39,772 nucleotides of DNA from a virus, in the IMG/VR virus record IMGVR_UViG_3300024520_000190, positions 1 through 39,772 of that record; one strand, given 5' to 3'. The notes below the pieces were generated by a model. The model was not told where the DNA came from and searched no databases. It saw nothing but the letters and a program-made list of their open reading frames with translations. Positions within the stretch are counted from its first letter, which is position 1. Every line of letters begins with the position of its first letter. The position numbers and the translations under genes are program-made. Of this stretch, positions 1-7,882 are shown one piece after another.

Positions 1-2
1 AG

Positions 3-176
3 GGCGTTATAAACGTTACTACAAAGAAGGATGTTCGAAAGGAAGTATTAAAGGAAGTGGGTAAGTTGCTGGACACCAGCAAAAGAGACCTTCAAGAGAT
101 GTGCGAGGCTAAGGGCATGACGTACAGAATGTCTAGCGCAAACACGATACTAATTAAAATGCTTCTAGGACTATGA
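3..176 (+). CDS. C-terminal fragment of a head-region protein (5' end outside window)
   Basis: This frame is open from base 3 to a TGA at 174-176 and encodes the last 57 residues of a protein whose start is not in the window. The stop overlaps the next ATG in an ATGA at 173-176, which supports it as a real translated frame. The fragment is lysine-rich and helical, and its tail (residues about 25-57, containing DLQEMCEAKGMTY) resembles the small HeH/SAP-like helical modules at the ends of some phage head proteins; that is a weak resemblance. If the window is circular, this frame is the exact continuation of the protease at the right edge, giving one protein of 218 residues. Alternatively it is the end of a separate Mu gp35-like gene, and a segment with the capsid gene is missing. 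Confidence 0.7.
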   Translation, partial: GVINVTTKKDVRKEVLKEVGKLLDTSKRDLQEMCEAKGMTYRMSSANTILIKMLLGL

Positions 177-1123
177 TTAGAATATATACAAACTACGTGC
201 CGACTCTGTGGGAACCAGAGGACTTGTTTTCAGGTCTAGGCGGTTCAGAAGAGGCGGTTATATTGTTAGCTAGTGAGCTGGCGAAGTATAACGACGTGGT
301 GGTTTACCATCCGTCCAGAAATGGAGGGGTAAAAGAGTTTTTTGGCGTGACGTATGCTCCTAGAAGTGAGTTTGTTTGTTCTACAGAGGACACACTAATC
401 ACGTTTAAGGACCACACGCCACACGCGAAACATAAATGCAAGGTCAATATACATTGGTCGTGCGAAGTGGAGAGACCGTGGGACACAGATACTATAGACT
501 GGTTTGTCAATGTTAGCCCGTACCATTCGAGCCGCAATATCTGGGTTGATGGTAATAAAGAGGTTACTATTCCCTTTGGTATTGACATGGGGAGCCTTGG
601 AGCTTCTCGAACGACTAGAAAAGAGGAAACGGCGCTTTATGCTTCGTCACCTGATAGAGGACTTATCTTTCTACTGAACGACTGGAAAAAGCTTAGGATC
701 ATGCATCCAGGTCTCAGATTAAAGATAGCGTATGGATTCGAGACGTTTGACGCAATCAGCAAGGGCAACGCAAATGCTGAGGGCTACAAGCAAGGCCTTC
801 TGGAGTTGATGAAACAGGACGGTATAGAGTATCTAGGACACCAGGATAAAGGACAGATTGAGCGGCTTTACTGGGAGTCAGAATATTGGGCGCTTCCACT
901 GGACAACCCAGACAGCGAGCTGTTTTGTTTAAATGCTGTAAAGGCTCAGTATTGCGGGGCTAAACCAGTTGTGAACAAAATAGGAGCACTCAGAAACACT
1001 GTTGGCGCTCACATATCATACCTAGATTTTTTAGGTGGAAGCACAGAATTAAAAGGTGATGGTCCTCAAATACCAGCTACTAGCTGGAAGGACGTCGCTA
1101 TACAATGGAAAGCAATCTTATAA
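173..1123 (+). CDS. GT-B fold glycosyltransferase (GT4-like)
   Basis: This 316-residue protein probably transfers a sugar from a nucleotide-activated donor. The N-terminus has the glycine-rich GLGGSEEAVILLASELA segment of GT4-type enzymes (about residues 22-38). The middle carries YASSPDRGLIFLL, and the C-terminal half a donor-site-like region (PDSELFCLNAVKAQYCGAKP). It is related to the first domain of the next gene (LGGSESAGYYLAKELA; LFSSRPERGLLEL), so the two probably arose by duplication. It begins in an ATGA overlap with the preceding frame and ends 12 bases before the next start, so it is co-transcribed with head genes. Acceptor unknown: capsid or tail protein, modified DNA or host surface glycan are all possible. 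Confidence 0.8.
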   Translation: MIRIYTNYVPTLWEPEDLFSGLGGSEEAVILLASELAKYNDVVVYHPSRNGGVKEFFGVTYAPRSEFVCSTEDTLITFKDHTPHAKHKCKVNIHWSCEVERPWDTDTIDWFVNVSPYHSSRNIWVDGNKEVTIPFGIDMGSLGASRTTRKEETALYASSPDRGLIFLLNDWKKLRIMHPGLRLKIAYGFETFDAISKGNANAEGYKQGLLELMKQDGIEYLGHQDKGQIERLYWESEYWALPLDNPDSELFCLNAVKAQYCGAKPVVNKIGALRNTVGAHISYLDFLGGSTELKGDGPQIPATSWKDVAIQWKAIL

Positions 1124-1135
1124 GAAGGCCAAAAC

Positions 1136-4054
1136 ATGAGATTTACACTATATGTCAATGGAATGCCGTTTGATGGGGATACGATAAAAACAAAGAGCCT
1201 TGGTGGTTCAGAGAGTGCGGGGTATTACTTAGCCAAGGAACTGGCTAAGGACCACAATGTCACTGTATTTTCTAACACCGATAAGCCTGGGCGCTTCGAC
1301 GGTGTGACTTATTTTCCTATCGGACAGAGCACCAAGAAAAATCCATTTGGGGAAGGCTTCGAGCAGTATTCGGACATTGTACAGACAGACGTATTGATAG
1401 GGCAACGAGTCCCAGCGATGTTTAGCAAAGTGTACGAAAGCAAGATGAATTTCTGGTGGTCTCATGACTTAGCACTTAAACGGTTTCAAGGTCAGTTCAA
1501 CGCGCAGTTATGGAATGTTAACAGGTTTTTATCTGTGTCAGAGTTCCATAGCAAGCAGATTGCAGAGACCTATGGAGTTAAAGAGGATTTTTTGTCTGTC
1601 CTACCCAATGGAGTGGACCACAGTCTGTACACAGGACGGAAAGACCCAGATAAAAAACTACTTAGCAAAACGCTGCTATTCAGTTCCAGGCCTGAGCGAG
1701 GGCTATTAGAACTTGTTCAAGAGAACGGAGTTATGGAGCAGCTACAGCGCGCTGATCCTGAGATCAGGTTGATTGTCTGTTGCTATGATAACACTCAGAA
1801 AGGAATGGAGCAGCTGTATAACTACTGTTTTCAACGCTGCAAGGAGCTACCAAACGTTGAGTTTTATGGAGCAAAGACTAAACAAGAGCTGGCAGTCATA
1901 GAACAAAATGCGTGGTTGCAAGTTTACCCGACACAGTTTGAAGAAACAAGCTGTATAACAGCCATGAACACACAAGCGGCTGGAACACCTTTTGTTGCTG
2001 GCAAGTATGGCGCACTCCCAGAGACTTTAAACGGTGGTGGTGTATACTGGGTTGATAAGTTCGATCCATCCGCGTTTGCTGAGACCATTTACAACGCGTC
2101 TAAGAACCCTATTGAGTGGCGAACAAAGCATAGCCAAGCACTGTCAAAAGGTCAGGATTATGGATGGGATAAAAGCGCAGAGATAGTTGTTGACCTGGCT
2201 GAAAAAGAATTTAAAAAGGCAACTAGCGACAAACACAGAGTATTAAAGCATTTAGTCCACTATTCAGACATCACAGCAGCCAAGATACACGCAGAGCGCA
2301 CTGGCATAGACTCACCAGAGCTAGCAAAATATGACAAGCTGTTTAACAGTTACCAGAGCTATTACGAACAAGCTGCGCTTAATTTAGTGGACAGAGTCAA
2401 GAAGATTTCCCTGGGAAACTGGGACTTCATGGAGAACGATGCGCGAATCAAACCAATGTCACACGCTATCAAGCTGGCAAAGGAAGGTGCGAAGGTGCTG
2501 GACTACGGCTGTTGGTTAGGTCAACAGACCAGCTACTACGCTAAGTGTGCGCCCACTAAGGACTTCATAGGCGTGGATATTGTTAAGAATAACGTGGAAG
2601 AGGCGCAAAAGTTTGTCGATCAAGAAGGGATCAAGAATGTCAAATATGTTCAGGCCAAGGAACCGGAAGAATTGCACTTACTAGGGTTCAAATATGACCT
2701 TATAATACTCGGCGAAGTGTTAGAACATATAATTGACCCCGTTGATTTCCTGAAGCAAATTGAGGGCCTATGCAACGAAGGGGCACGCATTGTGCTGTCA
2801 GTTCCAACTGGCATATCAGACGACTACATAGGGCACAAGCAGTTCAACGAGCTACCTCAGCACATACACAGATTTGAAGTAGCTGATTTAATGGAAATGA
2901 TAGGCCGCAAGAAGCAATTTAATATCGACGTTATGAGCTACGGTAGAACAGATTCAAACGAACTACGCGCGTCCACTGTTATCACCTGGCTATACGACAA
3001 GGATAACCTGGAAGTAAACCCAATAGATTATGATAGAAAGCTTAGTCAGCAGTGTCCGAGGGAGACTTTAACAGCGTGTATTATTACCAAGCCTGACGGA
3101 GACACGCTGGCTAAGACCTTAAAAACAATCCAGCCCATCACTGATCAATACGTCATCGGAATTGATGGTGAAGAAAACGAGGGTCGAGCTTGGCAGATAG
3201 CTAGGGAGTATGGAGCGGAGGTGTTCAAGATTGAAAGCCCTCTTAAATCAGGTTTCGACGTTGCCAGAAACACAACCATCCAAAGAGCAACTTGTGACTG
3301 GATAATGTGGATTGACGACGATGAACAGCTGGAGTGGCCGGACAGGTTCTCCAAGTACCTGAAACAAAATCAATATGACAGTTATGCAATCCACCAGCAC
3401 CATTTTAGCGCGGAACCAGCTGGTATAATTAAGTCAGACTGGCCTTGCAGAGTGTTCAGAAATCATATAGGGGCTAAATTCTTTGGAGTTGTGCACGAGC
3501 ACCCAGAGCTGGAATTGAACAAGGGCTGTGGACACACTTTCCTCACAGCAGCAAACGAAGTCGCTATTATGCACAATGGCTATGACACCGAAGACGTGAG
3601 ACGCAAGCGCTTTGCTAGGAACTGGGACTTAATGATCAGAGACCGAGAGAAGTACCCAACCAGAGAGCTAGCTAAATTCCTGTGGATCAGAGACCTTGTG
3701 CACATGAACCGTTTCGAGCTAGAGCAGAATGGCAGCAAGATCACTGAAGAGATGAAAGTCAGGGCTAAGGAAGCGGTTGATATGTGGCGTGAACTGGTCA
3801 AGCAAAAGAAATACAGATTGCTCAGGGACAGCATAGAGTATTATTCGGAGGCTGTTAGCCTACTAACAGGTGGAGGCGGCATGGCGTTTGAAACGGGTTG
3901 TAGGGCGAACATTTTCGGCATGGGCGACAAGATAAATGGATCAGCTATGCCCACTATTAGAGCCAAGTTCCTGGACGTTGAAGATGTTAAGTCCTTTTCA
4001 GCTGCAATTTTAGAGGAAAAACTAAACCCATTAATTGGTCAAAGGTATTTGTAA
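1136..4054 (+). CDS. Three-domain glycosyltransferase / methyltransferase / glycosyltransferase
   Basis: A 972-residue multidomain enzyme. Residues 1-350 are a GT4-like glycosyltransferase (LGGSESAG near 22-29; LPNGVDHSLY near 156-165; YPTQFEETSCITAMNTQAAG near 264-283). Residues about 400-620 are a class I SAM-dependent methyltransferase with motif I VLDYGCWLG at 454-462, an acidic GVDI at 479-482 and LGEVLEHI at 525-532. Residues about 640-900 are a GT2-type (GT-A) transferase with metal-binding WIDDDEQLEWPDRF at 725-738. The C-terminal ~70 residues are unassigned. It starts after AGAAGGCCAAAACATG. Its stop shares one base with the next start (TAATG, 4052-4056). The combination suggests stepwise building and methyl capping of a glycan. 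Its position between head protease and connector suggests a virion or surface target, which is inference. Confidence 0.85.
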   Translation: MRFTLYVNGMPFDGDTIKTKSLGGSESAGYYLAKELAKDHNVTVFSNTDKPGRFDGVTYFPIGQSTKKNPFGEGFEQYSDIVQTDVLIGQRVPAMFSKVYESKMNFWWSHDLALKRFQGQFNAQLWNVNRFLSVSEFHSKQIAETYGVKEDFLSVLPNGVDHSLYTGRKDPDKKLLSKTLLFSSRPERGLLELVQENGVMEQLQRADPEIRLIVCCYDNTQKGMEQLYNYCFQRCKELPNVEFYGAKTKQELAVIEQNAWLQVYPTQFEETSCITAMNTQAAGTPFVAGKYGALPETLNGGGVYWVDKFDPSAFAETIYNASKNPIEWRTKHSQALSKGQDYGWDKSAEIVVDLAEKEFKKATSDKHRVLKHLVHYSDITAAKIHAERTGIDSPELAKYDKLFNSYQSYYEQAALNLVDRVKKISLGNWDFMENDARIKPMSHAIKLAKEGAKVLDYGCWLGQQTSYYAKCAPTKDFIGVDIVKNNVEEAQKFVDQEGIKNVKYVQAKEPEELHLLGFKYDLIILGEVLEHIIDPVDFLKQIEGLCNEGARIVLSVPTGISDDYIGHKQFNELPQHIHRFEVADLMEMIGRKKQFNIDVMSYGRTDSNELRASTVITWLYDKDNLEVNPIDYDRKLSQQCPRETLTACIITKPDGDTLAKTLKTIQPITDQYVIGIDGEENEGRAWQIAREYGAEVFKIESPLKSGFDVARNTTIQRATCDWIMWIDDDEQLEWPDRFSKYLKQNQYDSYAIHQHHFSAEPAGIIKSDWPCRVFRNHIGAKFFGVVHEHPELELNKGCGHTFLTAANEVAIMHNGYDTEDVRRKRFARNWDLMIRDREKYPTRELAKFLWIRDLVHMNRFELEQNGSKITEEMKVRAKEAVDMWRELVKQKKYRLLRDSIEYYSEAVSLLTGGGGMAFETGCRANIFGMGDKINGSAMPTIRAKFLDVEDVKSFSAAILEEKLNPLIGQRYL

Positions 4055-4518
4055 TGGCAGTTTCACCATACGCGACTTACGCAGAATTTACGCAGGTTTA
4101 CTCCATTCGTGGCGTAAGCGAGTCAGAAATCTCTAATTACTGGTTACAGCATGGGACACTTAGAGTTAATGAGGCTCTTGGCGGTTACTTTACTCTGCCT
4201 TTTTCTACTAACAATGAAACCGCCAAGGATCTGAGCATCCACTATGGGTACCTTGGCATACTGTCCAGGCAGAGGTCGGGGACGGTTGACGAGTTAAAGA
4301 TAAAACAAGAGATAATTGACCGGGTAACGGACATTACTTGCGGAAATGTGCCTATGATATTAACAAATGGGACAGGCCTTTCAACAGAGGGCGCTGCAAG
4401 GTTCGACGCGTGGAGCACAACTCAGGACTTTACAAACACATTTAACATGCTTCCTTCGGATGAGCAGCGGGTGGACCCTGATCTAATAGACGAGACCAGG
4501 CAAGACGTATGGCCATAA
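4054..4518 (+). CDS. Head-tail connector, Mu gp36-like (DUF1320 type)
   Basis: This 154-residue protein resembles the gp36 / DUF1320 group, small head completion proteins of Mu-like phages. The N-terminal half shows the usual layout: an ATYAEFTQVYS opening, a helix with RVNEALGGYFTLPF (the counterpart of the family's Ala...Tyr-Leu...Tyr-x-Leu-Pro pattern), and a helix that packs next. The C-terminal 40 residues are acidic and probably flexible. The start ATG at 4054 shares its first base with the preceding TAA. The gene stands before a gpG-like protein and a tail-terminator-like protein, the expected place for a connector. Recognition is from pattern and position; the family assignment is likely but not certain. 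Confidence 0.72.
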   Translation: MAVSPYATYAEFTQVYSIRGVSESEISNYWLQHGTLRVNEALGGYFTLPFSTNNETAKDLSIHYGYLGILSRQRSGTVDELKIKQEIIDRVTDITCGNVPMILTNGTGLSTEGAARFDAWSTTQDFTNTFNMLPSDEQRVDPDLIDETRQDVWP

Positions 4519-4548
4519 AGCACAAGTATAGGGTTCAGGGGCGCGTAA

Positions 4549-5043
4549 ATGGCTAACCAGGTTAAGGTAAAATTAACAGGCGCAAAACGCACACAGCGCA
4601 GAATGACCAAGGTCGCTAGAAAGTTCAAGGATTTCGAGTCGGCTAACTTGGCGGCGGCTATCGCTCTTAGAAGGTGGATAGATTTAAATTTCAAGGCAGA
4701 GGGTGCAAGGCACGAAAATAGTTTTGGTCCCTGGAAACCGTTGCACCCAGTTACGATAGAAAAGCGCAGGCAGGGCAAGGGGTCAGGTACAGCTAAAATC
4801 TTGCAGGACACGGGCGCTTTACGTAGCCGCTGGGAAGTCAGGGCAAACAGAAGCTTCGGAGAAGTAGAGAGCAGGCAGGACTACTCCAGGATTCATGAGA
4901 ATGGTGGAATAGCTATGATAGACGGTAGGACAGTCAAAGTTCCACGCCGTAAGATACTCCCAGGAGTGGGTCAAACCAAGAAAATAGCCCTGAAGGCGTA
5001 CCAGGGGTTTGTCGATAAAGTAGTCGTAAAAGGTTTAAAATGA
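4549..5043 (+). CDS. Virion morphogenesis protein, Mu gpG-like
   Basis: This basic 164-residue protein matches the gpG / Phage_tail_S group, which acts in head-tail completion. Signs are a lysine-rich N-terminus, a middle segment with WKPLHPVTIEKRRQGKG (family pattern of Trp, then Leu-x-Pro-x-Thr, then Lys/Arg-rich), ILQDTGALRSRWE (family signature Leu-x-x-Thr-Gly-x-Leu-x-x-Ser) and RKILPG near the end. It lies 30 bases after the gp36-like gene and its TGA overlaps the ATG of the next gene at 5040-5043. The family signature is clear enough that the assignment is fairly secure. The exact role in this virion, head closure or tail completion, is inferred from relatives. Confidence 0.8.
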   Translation: MANQVKVKLTGAKRTQRRMTKVARKFKDFESANLAAAIALRRWIDLNFKAEGARHENSFGPWKPLHPVTIEKRRQGKGSGTAKILQDTGALRSRWEVRANRSFGEVESRQDYSRIHENGGIAMIDGRTVKVPRRKILPGVGQTKKIALKAYQGFVDKVVVKGLK

Positions 5044-5474
5044 TTTGGCAAAACAGCGTCACAAGCTTTATATACACACTGCTGAGCAGTGACTCAATCC
5101 TAGTTAACAGCAGCATAACTGTAGAGTTGAACGAGCAGTTTAACAGGGACATCAACAAAACGCCCTGGGTGGGTGTGTATGGCGGTGAAATAGCAGTGTT
5201 GCCGCACAGGGCGCAGATTACACAGCCCTGGATTATCACTTTTGAAATACCCATTTATGTTCAGGGTGCGTCGTTCGATAACGGACAGGAGGCGGCTGAC
5301 ATACTAGACAGGACATTGACTCCAGTGCTGACAGCTATCAACAGCAACCGGGCGCTAGGATCAACAGTAGATTTAATACGAGAATGGGAAATAACGCCCT
5401 TTGATAGGGACATTGACGACAACAACTATTTTTACACAGACGAATTGTTATTGAGGGCGGAGGTTAGAGGGTAA
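5040..5474 (+). CDS. Probable tail terminator / minor tail protein
   Basis: This 144-residue protein is in the position of a tail-terminator protein, after the gpG-like gene and before the tail tube. Such proteins cap the tube and join it to the head. The sequence is mixed alpha/beta: an N-terminal helix, a Trp-Val-Gly-Val-Tyr strand, then a strand pair around PWIITFEIPIYVQG, a helix with EAADILDRTLTPVL and a last strand YTDELLLRAEVRG. That order is typical of the small terminator fold. No diagnostic motif was recognised, so the call rests on size, fold impression and gene order. Its start overlaps the previous stop by four bases, and its last base A is the first base of the next ATG. Confidence 0.6.
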   Translation: MIWQNSVTSFIYTLLSSDSILVNSSITVELNEQFNRDINKTPWVGVYGGEIAVLPHRAQITQPWIITFEIPIYVQGASFDNGQEAADILDRTLTPVLTAINSNRALGSTVDLIREWEITPFDRDIDDNNYFYTDELLLRAEVRG

Positions 5475-5707
5475 TGGACATTGCAACAACTATTTCTATA
5501 GCGGGCCTTGTGGCTGGAATGCTTAGCCCTGCGGTTGGGTTTATTATAAAAATGATGATACGATTAAATTCAAAGCAATCTGAAATGATTGCTAAACTCG
5601 ACTCGACACAAGCGCTATGTGCTAAACTTGAGAGTAAGCATGACGATCTTGACGCAGAGGTCAGGCACATACAGCAGAATTGTGTTGGTCATCAACTGAG
5701 GGTATGA
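5474..5707 (+). CDS. Small membrane protein with coiled coil
   Basis: A 77-residue protein with a hydrophobic segment at residues 5-29 (ISIAGLVAGMLSPAVGFIIKM) followed by a charged heptad-like helix with two cysteines. One membrane anchor plus a coiled coil is the shape of many phage lysis-accessory or inner-membrane proteins, but no family was recognised. It opens a run of four tiny genes, linked by short overlaps, lying between the tail-terminator-like gene and the tail tube. Its first base overlaps the previous stop and its TGA overlaps the next ATG at 5704. A holin or spanin-like role is possible but only inferred from shape. Confidence 0.6.
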   Translation: MDIATTISIAGLVAGMLSPAVGFIIKMMIRLNSKQSEMIAKLDSTQALCAKLESKHDDLDAEVRHIQQNCVGHQLRV

Positions 5708-5871
5708 TGGAACTACCGGGAGCAATGTTCATAGCGCTGATGGTCATAGGAGCGCTTGTAATGTGTATAATCTGCTTGTGGTCTATGGCTGAGCACCAGA
5801 GCGAAATAATCGACAAGGGGAAAGCGAATGGAATTTATTATAAATTTGATACCTACAGACATTTTGACTAA
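5704..5871 (+). CDS. Small membrane protein
   Basis: A 55-residue protein when started at the ATG at 5704, which overlaps the preceding TGA as ATGA. An upstream ATG at 5680 in the same frame is less likely because it lies inside the previous gene. Residues about 4-27 form one strong membrane helix (AMFIALMVIGALVMCIICLW), followed by a short charged tail. The tail overlaps the start of the next gene by 44 bases. No family was recognised. With its neighbours it could form a small holin or spanin set, but location among tail genes is unusual for lysis genes. Function unknown. Confidence 0.55.
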   Translation: MMELPGAMFIALMVIGALVMCIICLWSMAEHQSEIIDKGKANGIYYKFDTYRHFD

Positions 5872-6070
5872 TGGAATCGGGTTCATAGTGGGGCTAGCTC
5901 TACAGCGTTTTGCTCCCGCGTCAATCCCTTGGCTAGGCAGGCACAGGAAGACCATAAAAAGCATTGTGGACGCCATTCACAGATCGTCTGCCAGTGATAT
6001 AGAAGTAATGCAGCAAGTAACGGATAAACCAACTGAAAAAATAATGTTAAAAGAATTCGGGGTATTATGA
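5828..6070 (+). CDS. Small protein with one membrane or amphipathic segment
   Basis: An 80-residue protein. The N-terminal 25 residues are hydrophobic (ILTNGIGFIVGLALQRF). The rest is a basic stretch with GRHRKTIKSIVDAIH and a polar tail. The start at 5828 follows a good ribosome site (AAGGGGAAAGCG), so it is preferred although it lies inside the previous gene. Its TGA overlaps the next ATG at 6067-6070. No family was recognised. It is the third putative membrane-associated product in a row in this cluster, which may act together. Confidence 0.55.
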   Translation: MEFIINLIPTDILTNGIGFIVGLALQRFAPASIPWLGRHRKTIKSIVDAIHRSSASDIEVMQQVTDKPTEKIMLKEFGVL

Positions 6071-6237
6071 AATTAACAAACTGTGTGTGGGTCGGCCCAG
6101 AGGGGTACAACTCAAAATTAGGAGTAGTAGTTAAGGCTGGTCAGAGTTTAAGCTTGATAGAGGCCACAGCGGAACATTTTCTGAAGTCTGGTCTGGTTAA
6201 GATCAAGGGCACCAAGCAACCAAAAATAAAGGAGTAA
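6067..6237 (+). CDS. Small hypothetical protein before the tail tube
   Basis: This 56-residue frame begins in an ATGA overlap with the previous gene and ends four bases before the tail tube ATG. The tube gene's ribosome site (AAGGAG) lies at its end. The protein has a compact beta-like N-terminal part (CVWVGPEGYNSKLGVVVKAGQ) and a lysine-rich C-terminus. In position and size it resembles the tiny protein that precedes the tail sheath or tube genes in Mu-like phages, but sequence similarity was not evident. Function unknown. Confidence 0.6.
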   Translation: MKLTNCVWVGPEGYNSKLGVVVKAGQSLSLIEATAEHFLKSGLVKIKGTKQPKIKE

Positions 6238-6240
6238 ATC

Positions 6241-7188
6241 ATGGCAGGATATGGAATGCAAGGGCACGTTATGTTAAACTTGCAAAATAGCTACAACACA
6301 GCGCAGGTAACAAGCTTACAGTCTATCCCTATTTTAGATGAAAGCATCGTTGAAACTATCGAATGGATTGATGAACAAAATATGTACGCGCGTTTTGCAG
6401 CTGGGCAAGCATTCGAGGGCAAACACCTGATAAGGGGAACCATAAACGCAGAGGCTAGCCCGCAGGCAATGGGCTGGTTCGTGGCTGCGTACATGCAAAG
6501 GGACACGCCTGGAAGTGAGCACGTTCACACGTTCACACCTAAGCAAACGGACTTCGACGCGCTGGTTGCAGGCACACCCGCAACTCTTCAGATATATAGA
6601 GACGTTGGCAGCGCAATGCAGTATGCTGACATGGTCTGTGAGACGCTTGACATCAATATCACACAGGGCGAAATAATGAATGTTGCTGCTGGGTTTCTTG
6701 GTGGAGTAAGCACCAGGGTTGCCGCTGCAAGTCCTACGTTTCCAACTGACAAGCCGTTTAACTGGGCGCAGTCGTCTATCAGTATTGACGGAGCAGCTGT
6801 GACGGACCTAATGGACGCTAGTTTGACCATGACTAAGAACCTAGAAGCGGTTTACACGTTGCAGGATTCTAAAGTCCCTAAGAAAATCAAGCGGTCTGAT
6901 TTTGAACGGATTGAATTGTCTGGGACCATGTTGTTTCAATCCCATAGTTATATGCAGGCCTTCGAAGGCGCAGCTGGTCACACTTTCACGGCTAACTTCG
7001 TTGGAGTAGACAGCCCTGACAACATAACTATCGATATTCCACAGCTGAAGTTTTTAACCTATGAGCCTACTATAAACGGTAAGGGGCTAGTAGAGGCGCC
7101 ATTTACAGCGCTCGCAGAGTACGACACGGACAGCGCAACAGCTATCCAGATCGACATCACAAACGTGAGAACTATCTCATATTTTTAA
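6241..7188 (+). CDS. Major tail tube protein (Phage_tube_2-like)
   Basis: This 315-residue protein is the likely building block of the tail tube. It has the features of the second phage-tube family: an N-terminal beta region ending in GTINAEASPQAMGWF (about residues 62-76), a beta-rich middle describing a two-domain tube fold, and a last strand TAIQIDITNVRTISYF. Length fits the family. A strong AAGGAG lies seven bases before the ATG. It is followed 20 bases later by the frameshifted chaperone and then the tape measure, the standard siphovirus order of tube, chaperone, tape measure. It is not the major capsid protein: neither sequence nor position supports that. Confidence 0.85.
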   Translation: MAGYGMQGHVMLNLQNSYNTAQVTSLQSIPILDESIVETIEWIDEQNMYARFAAGQAFEGKHLIRGTINAEASPQAMGWFVAAYMQRDTPGSEHVHTFTPKQTDFDALVAGTPATLQIYRDVGSAMQYADMVCETLDINITQGEIMNVAAGFLGGVSTRVAAASPTFPTDKPFNWAQSSISIDGAAVTDLMDASLTMTKNLEAVYTLQDSKVPKKIKRSDFERIELSGTMLFQSHSYMQAFEGAAGHTFTANFVGVDSPDNITIDIPQLKFLTYEPTINGKGLVEAPFTALAEYDTDSATAIQIDITNVRTISYF

Positions 7189-7208
7189 ACCACATCAAAA
7201 AGGCCAAC

Positions 7209-7601
7209 ATGAATTTTTGCTTAGATTATGAAGTGCTAGACCTAGAGGACGGGCTGACCGTCGAGGCTATGCCACTGGAGGTCCAGGACTACCAGGAGCT
7301 TTTAAGTTACATTTCCAAGAATCAAACAGTAGACGGCGCCAACGCTCAGCAGATAGGCCTGGCTAGAATGGCGGATAAGGAATTTGGTCGACTGTGCAAA
7401 CAGATCATACCCAAGTATTGCCAGAATTTGAAAGGTCTGGAGATAACGGTTAAAAAAGATCCCAGGGAGGTTAGGCCTGGCAACGTTGACGATCTGGTTC
7501 AGTATGGTGTCTTTGCGACCAAGTGCATGGTTCTAACCACTAAATTAATCAGTATGTCAGTAGTAACAGACGAGGAAGAGAAGAACATAAAAAAGCAGTA
7601 G
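7209..7601 (+). CDS. Tail assembly chaperone, short form (G-like)
   Basis: This 130-residue acidic protein sits between tail tube and tape measure, where almost all siphoviruses encode a tail assembly chaperone made as a short form and a frameshifted long form. It begins after AAAAAGGCCAACATG. Near its end the frame reads AAA AAG within an A-AAA-AAG slippery heptamer (7589-7595) and stops two codons later. The open -1 frame that follows supports the chaperone call. Sequence family is not recognisable, as is common for these fast-changing proteins. The protein coats the tape measure and delivers it to the tube in better studied phages. Confidence 0.8.
   Translation: MNFCLDYEVLDLEDGLTVEAMPLEVQDYQELLSYISKNQTVDGANAQQIGLARMADKEFGRLCKQIIPKYCQNLKGLEITVKKDPREVRPGNVDDLVQYGVFATKCMVLTTKLISMSVVTDEEEKNIKKQ
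7589..7595 (+). other. Programmed -1 ribosomal frameshift site
   Basis: The heptamer AAAAAAG is in the exact X-XXY-YYZ phase of the 7209 gene (zero-frame codons AAA at 7590-7592 and AAG at 7593-7595). The -1 frame beyond it is open to 7882 while the zero frame stops at 7599-7601. A purine-rich, ribosome-site-like GAGGAAG (7572-7578) lies about 10 bases upstream, a known stimulator position in bacterial -1 sites. No strong downstream hairpin was seen. Confidence 0.85.
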
Positions 7602-7882
7602 GCCAAGCGTTTGCGTGGAAGAATCCTAGATTATTAATCGGCGCTATGCGCTCAAGATCAATCGGATACTACACAAATTTATTTCTAGGCTGTCACAACC
7701 GAATCTATTCGGCGTCAATGGGCGGCGTCTCGGTGGCCTATGAACAGTGGGCTTGGCCAGACGGTCGCCCTTTTTTATGTCAGTCGTTTTTGTTAACATC
7801 GGTATTTAACAGCATACGGGCAAGCGCAGAAAACGAGATAAATAAAAAATATGGCAGGGATAAGACAAAGAATAAGCGGTGA
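7595..7882 (+). CDS. Tail assembly chaperone, frameshift extension (T-like)
   Basis: This segment is translated only after a -1 shift at 7589-7595. It adds 95 residues to the first 129 of the short form, giving a fusion of about 224 residues. The first ATG in this frame (7646) has no clear ribosome site, and the frame is open without stops from the slip site to it, both expected of an extension rather than a separate gene. The end overlaps the tape measure start by 32 bases, as in many GT arrangements. The long form is expected to bind the tape measure. The extension is unusually rich in Cys, Tyr and Trp and ends in a lysine-rich tail. Confidence 0.75.
   Translation, partial: AVGQAFAWKNPRLLIGAMRSRSIGYYTNLFLGCHNRIYSASMGGVSVAYEQWAWPDGRPFLCQSFLLTSVFNSIRASAENEINKKYGRDKTKNKR

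Noticed and set aside
5680-5703. Upstream start for the gene at 5704
   Set aside because: The ATG at 5680 lies inside the previous gene without a ribosome site, while the ATG at 5704 is in an ATGA overlap like most neighbours.
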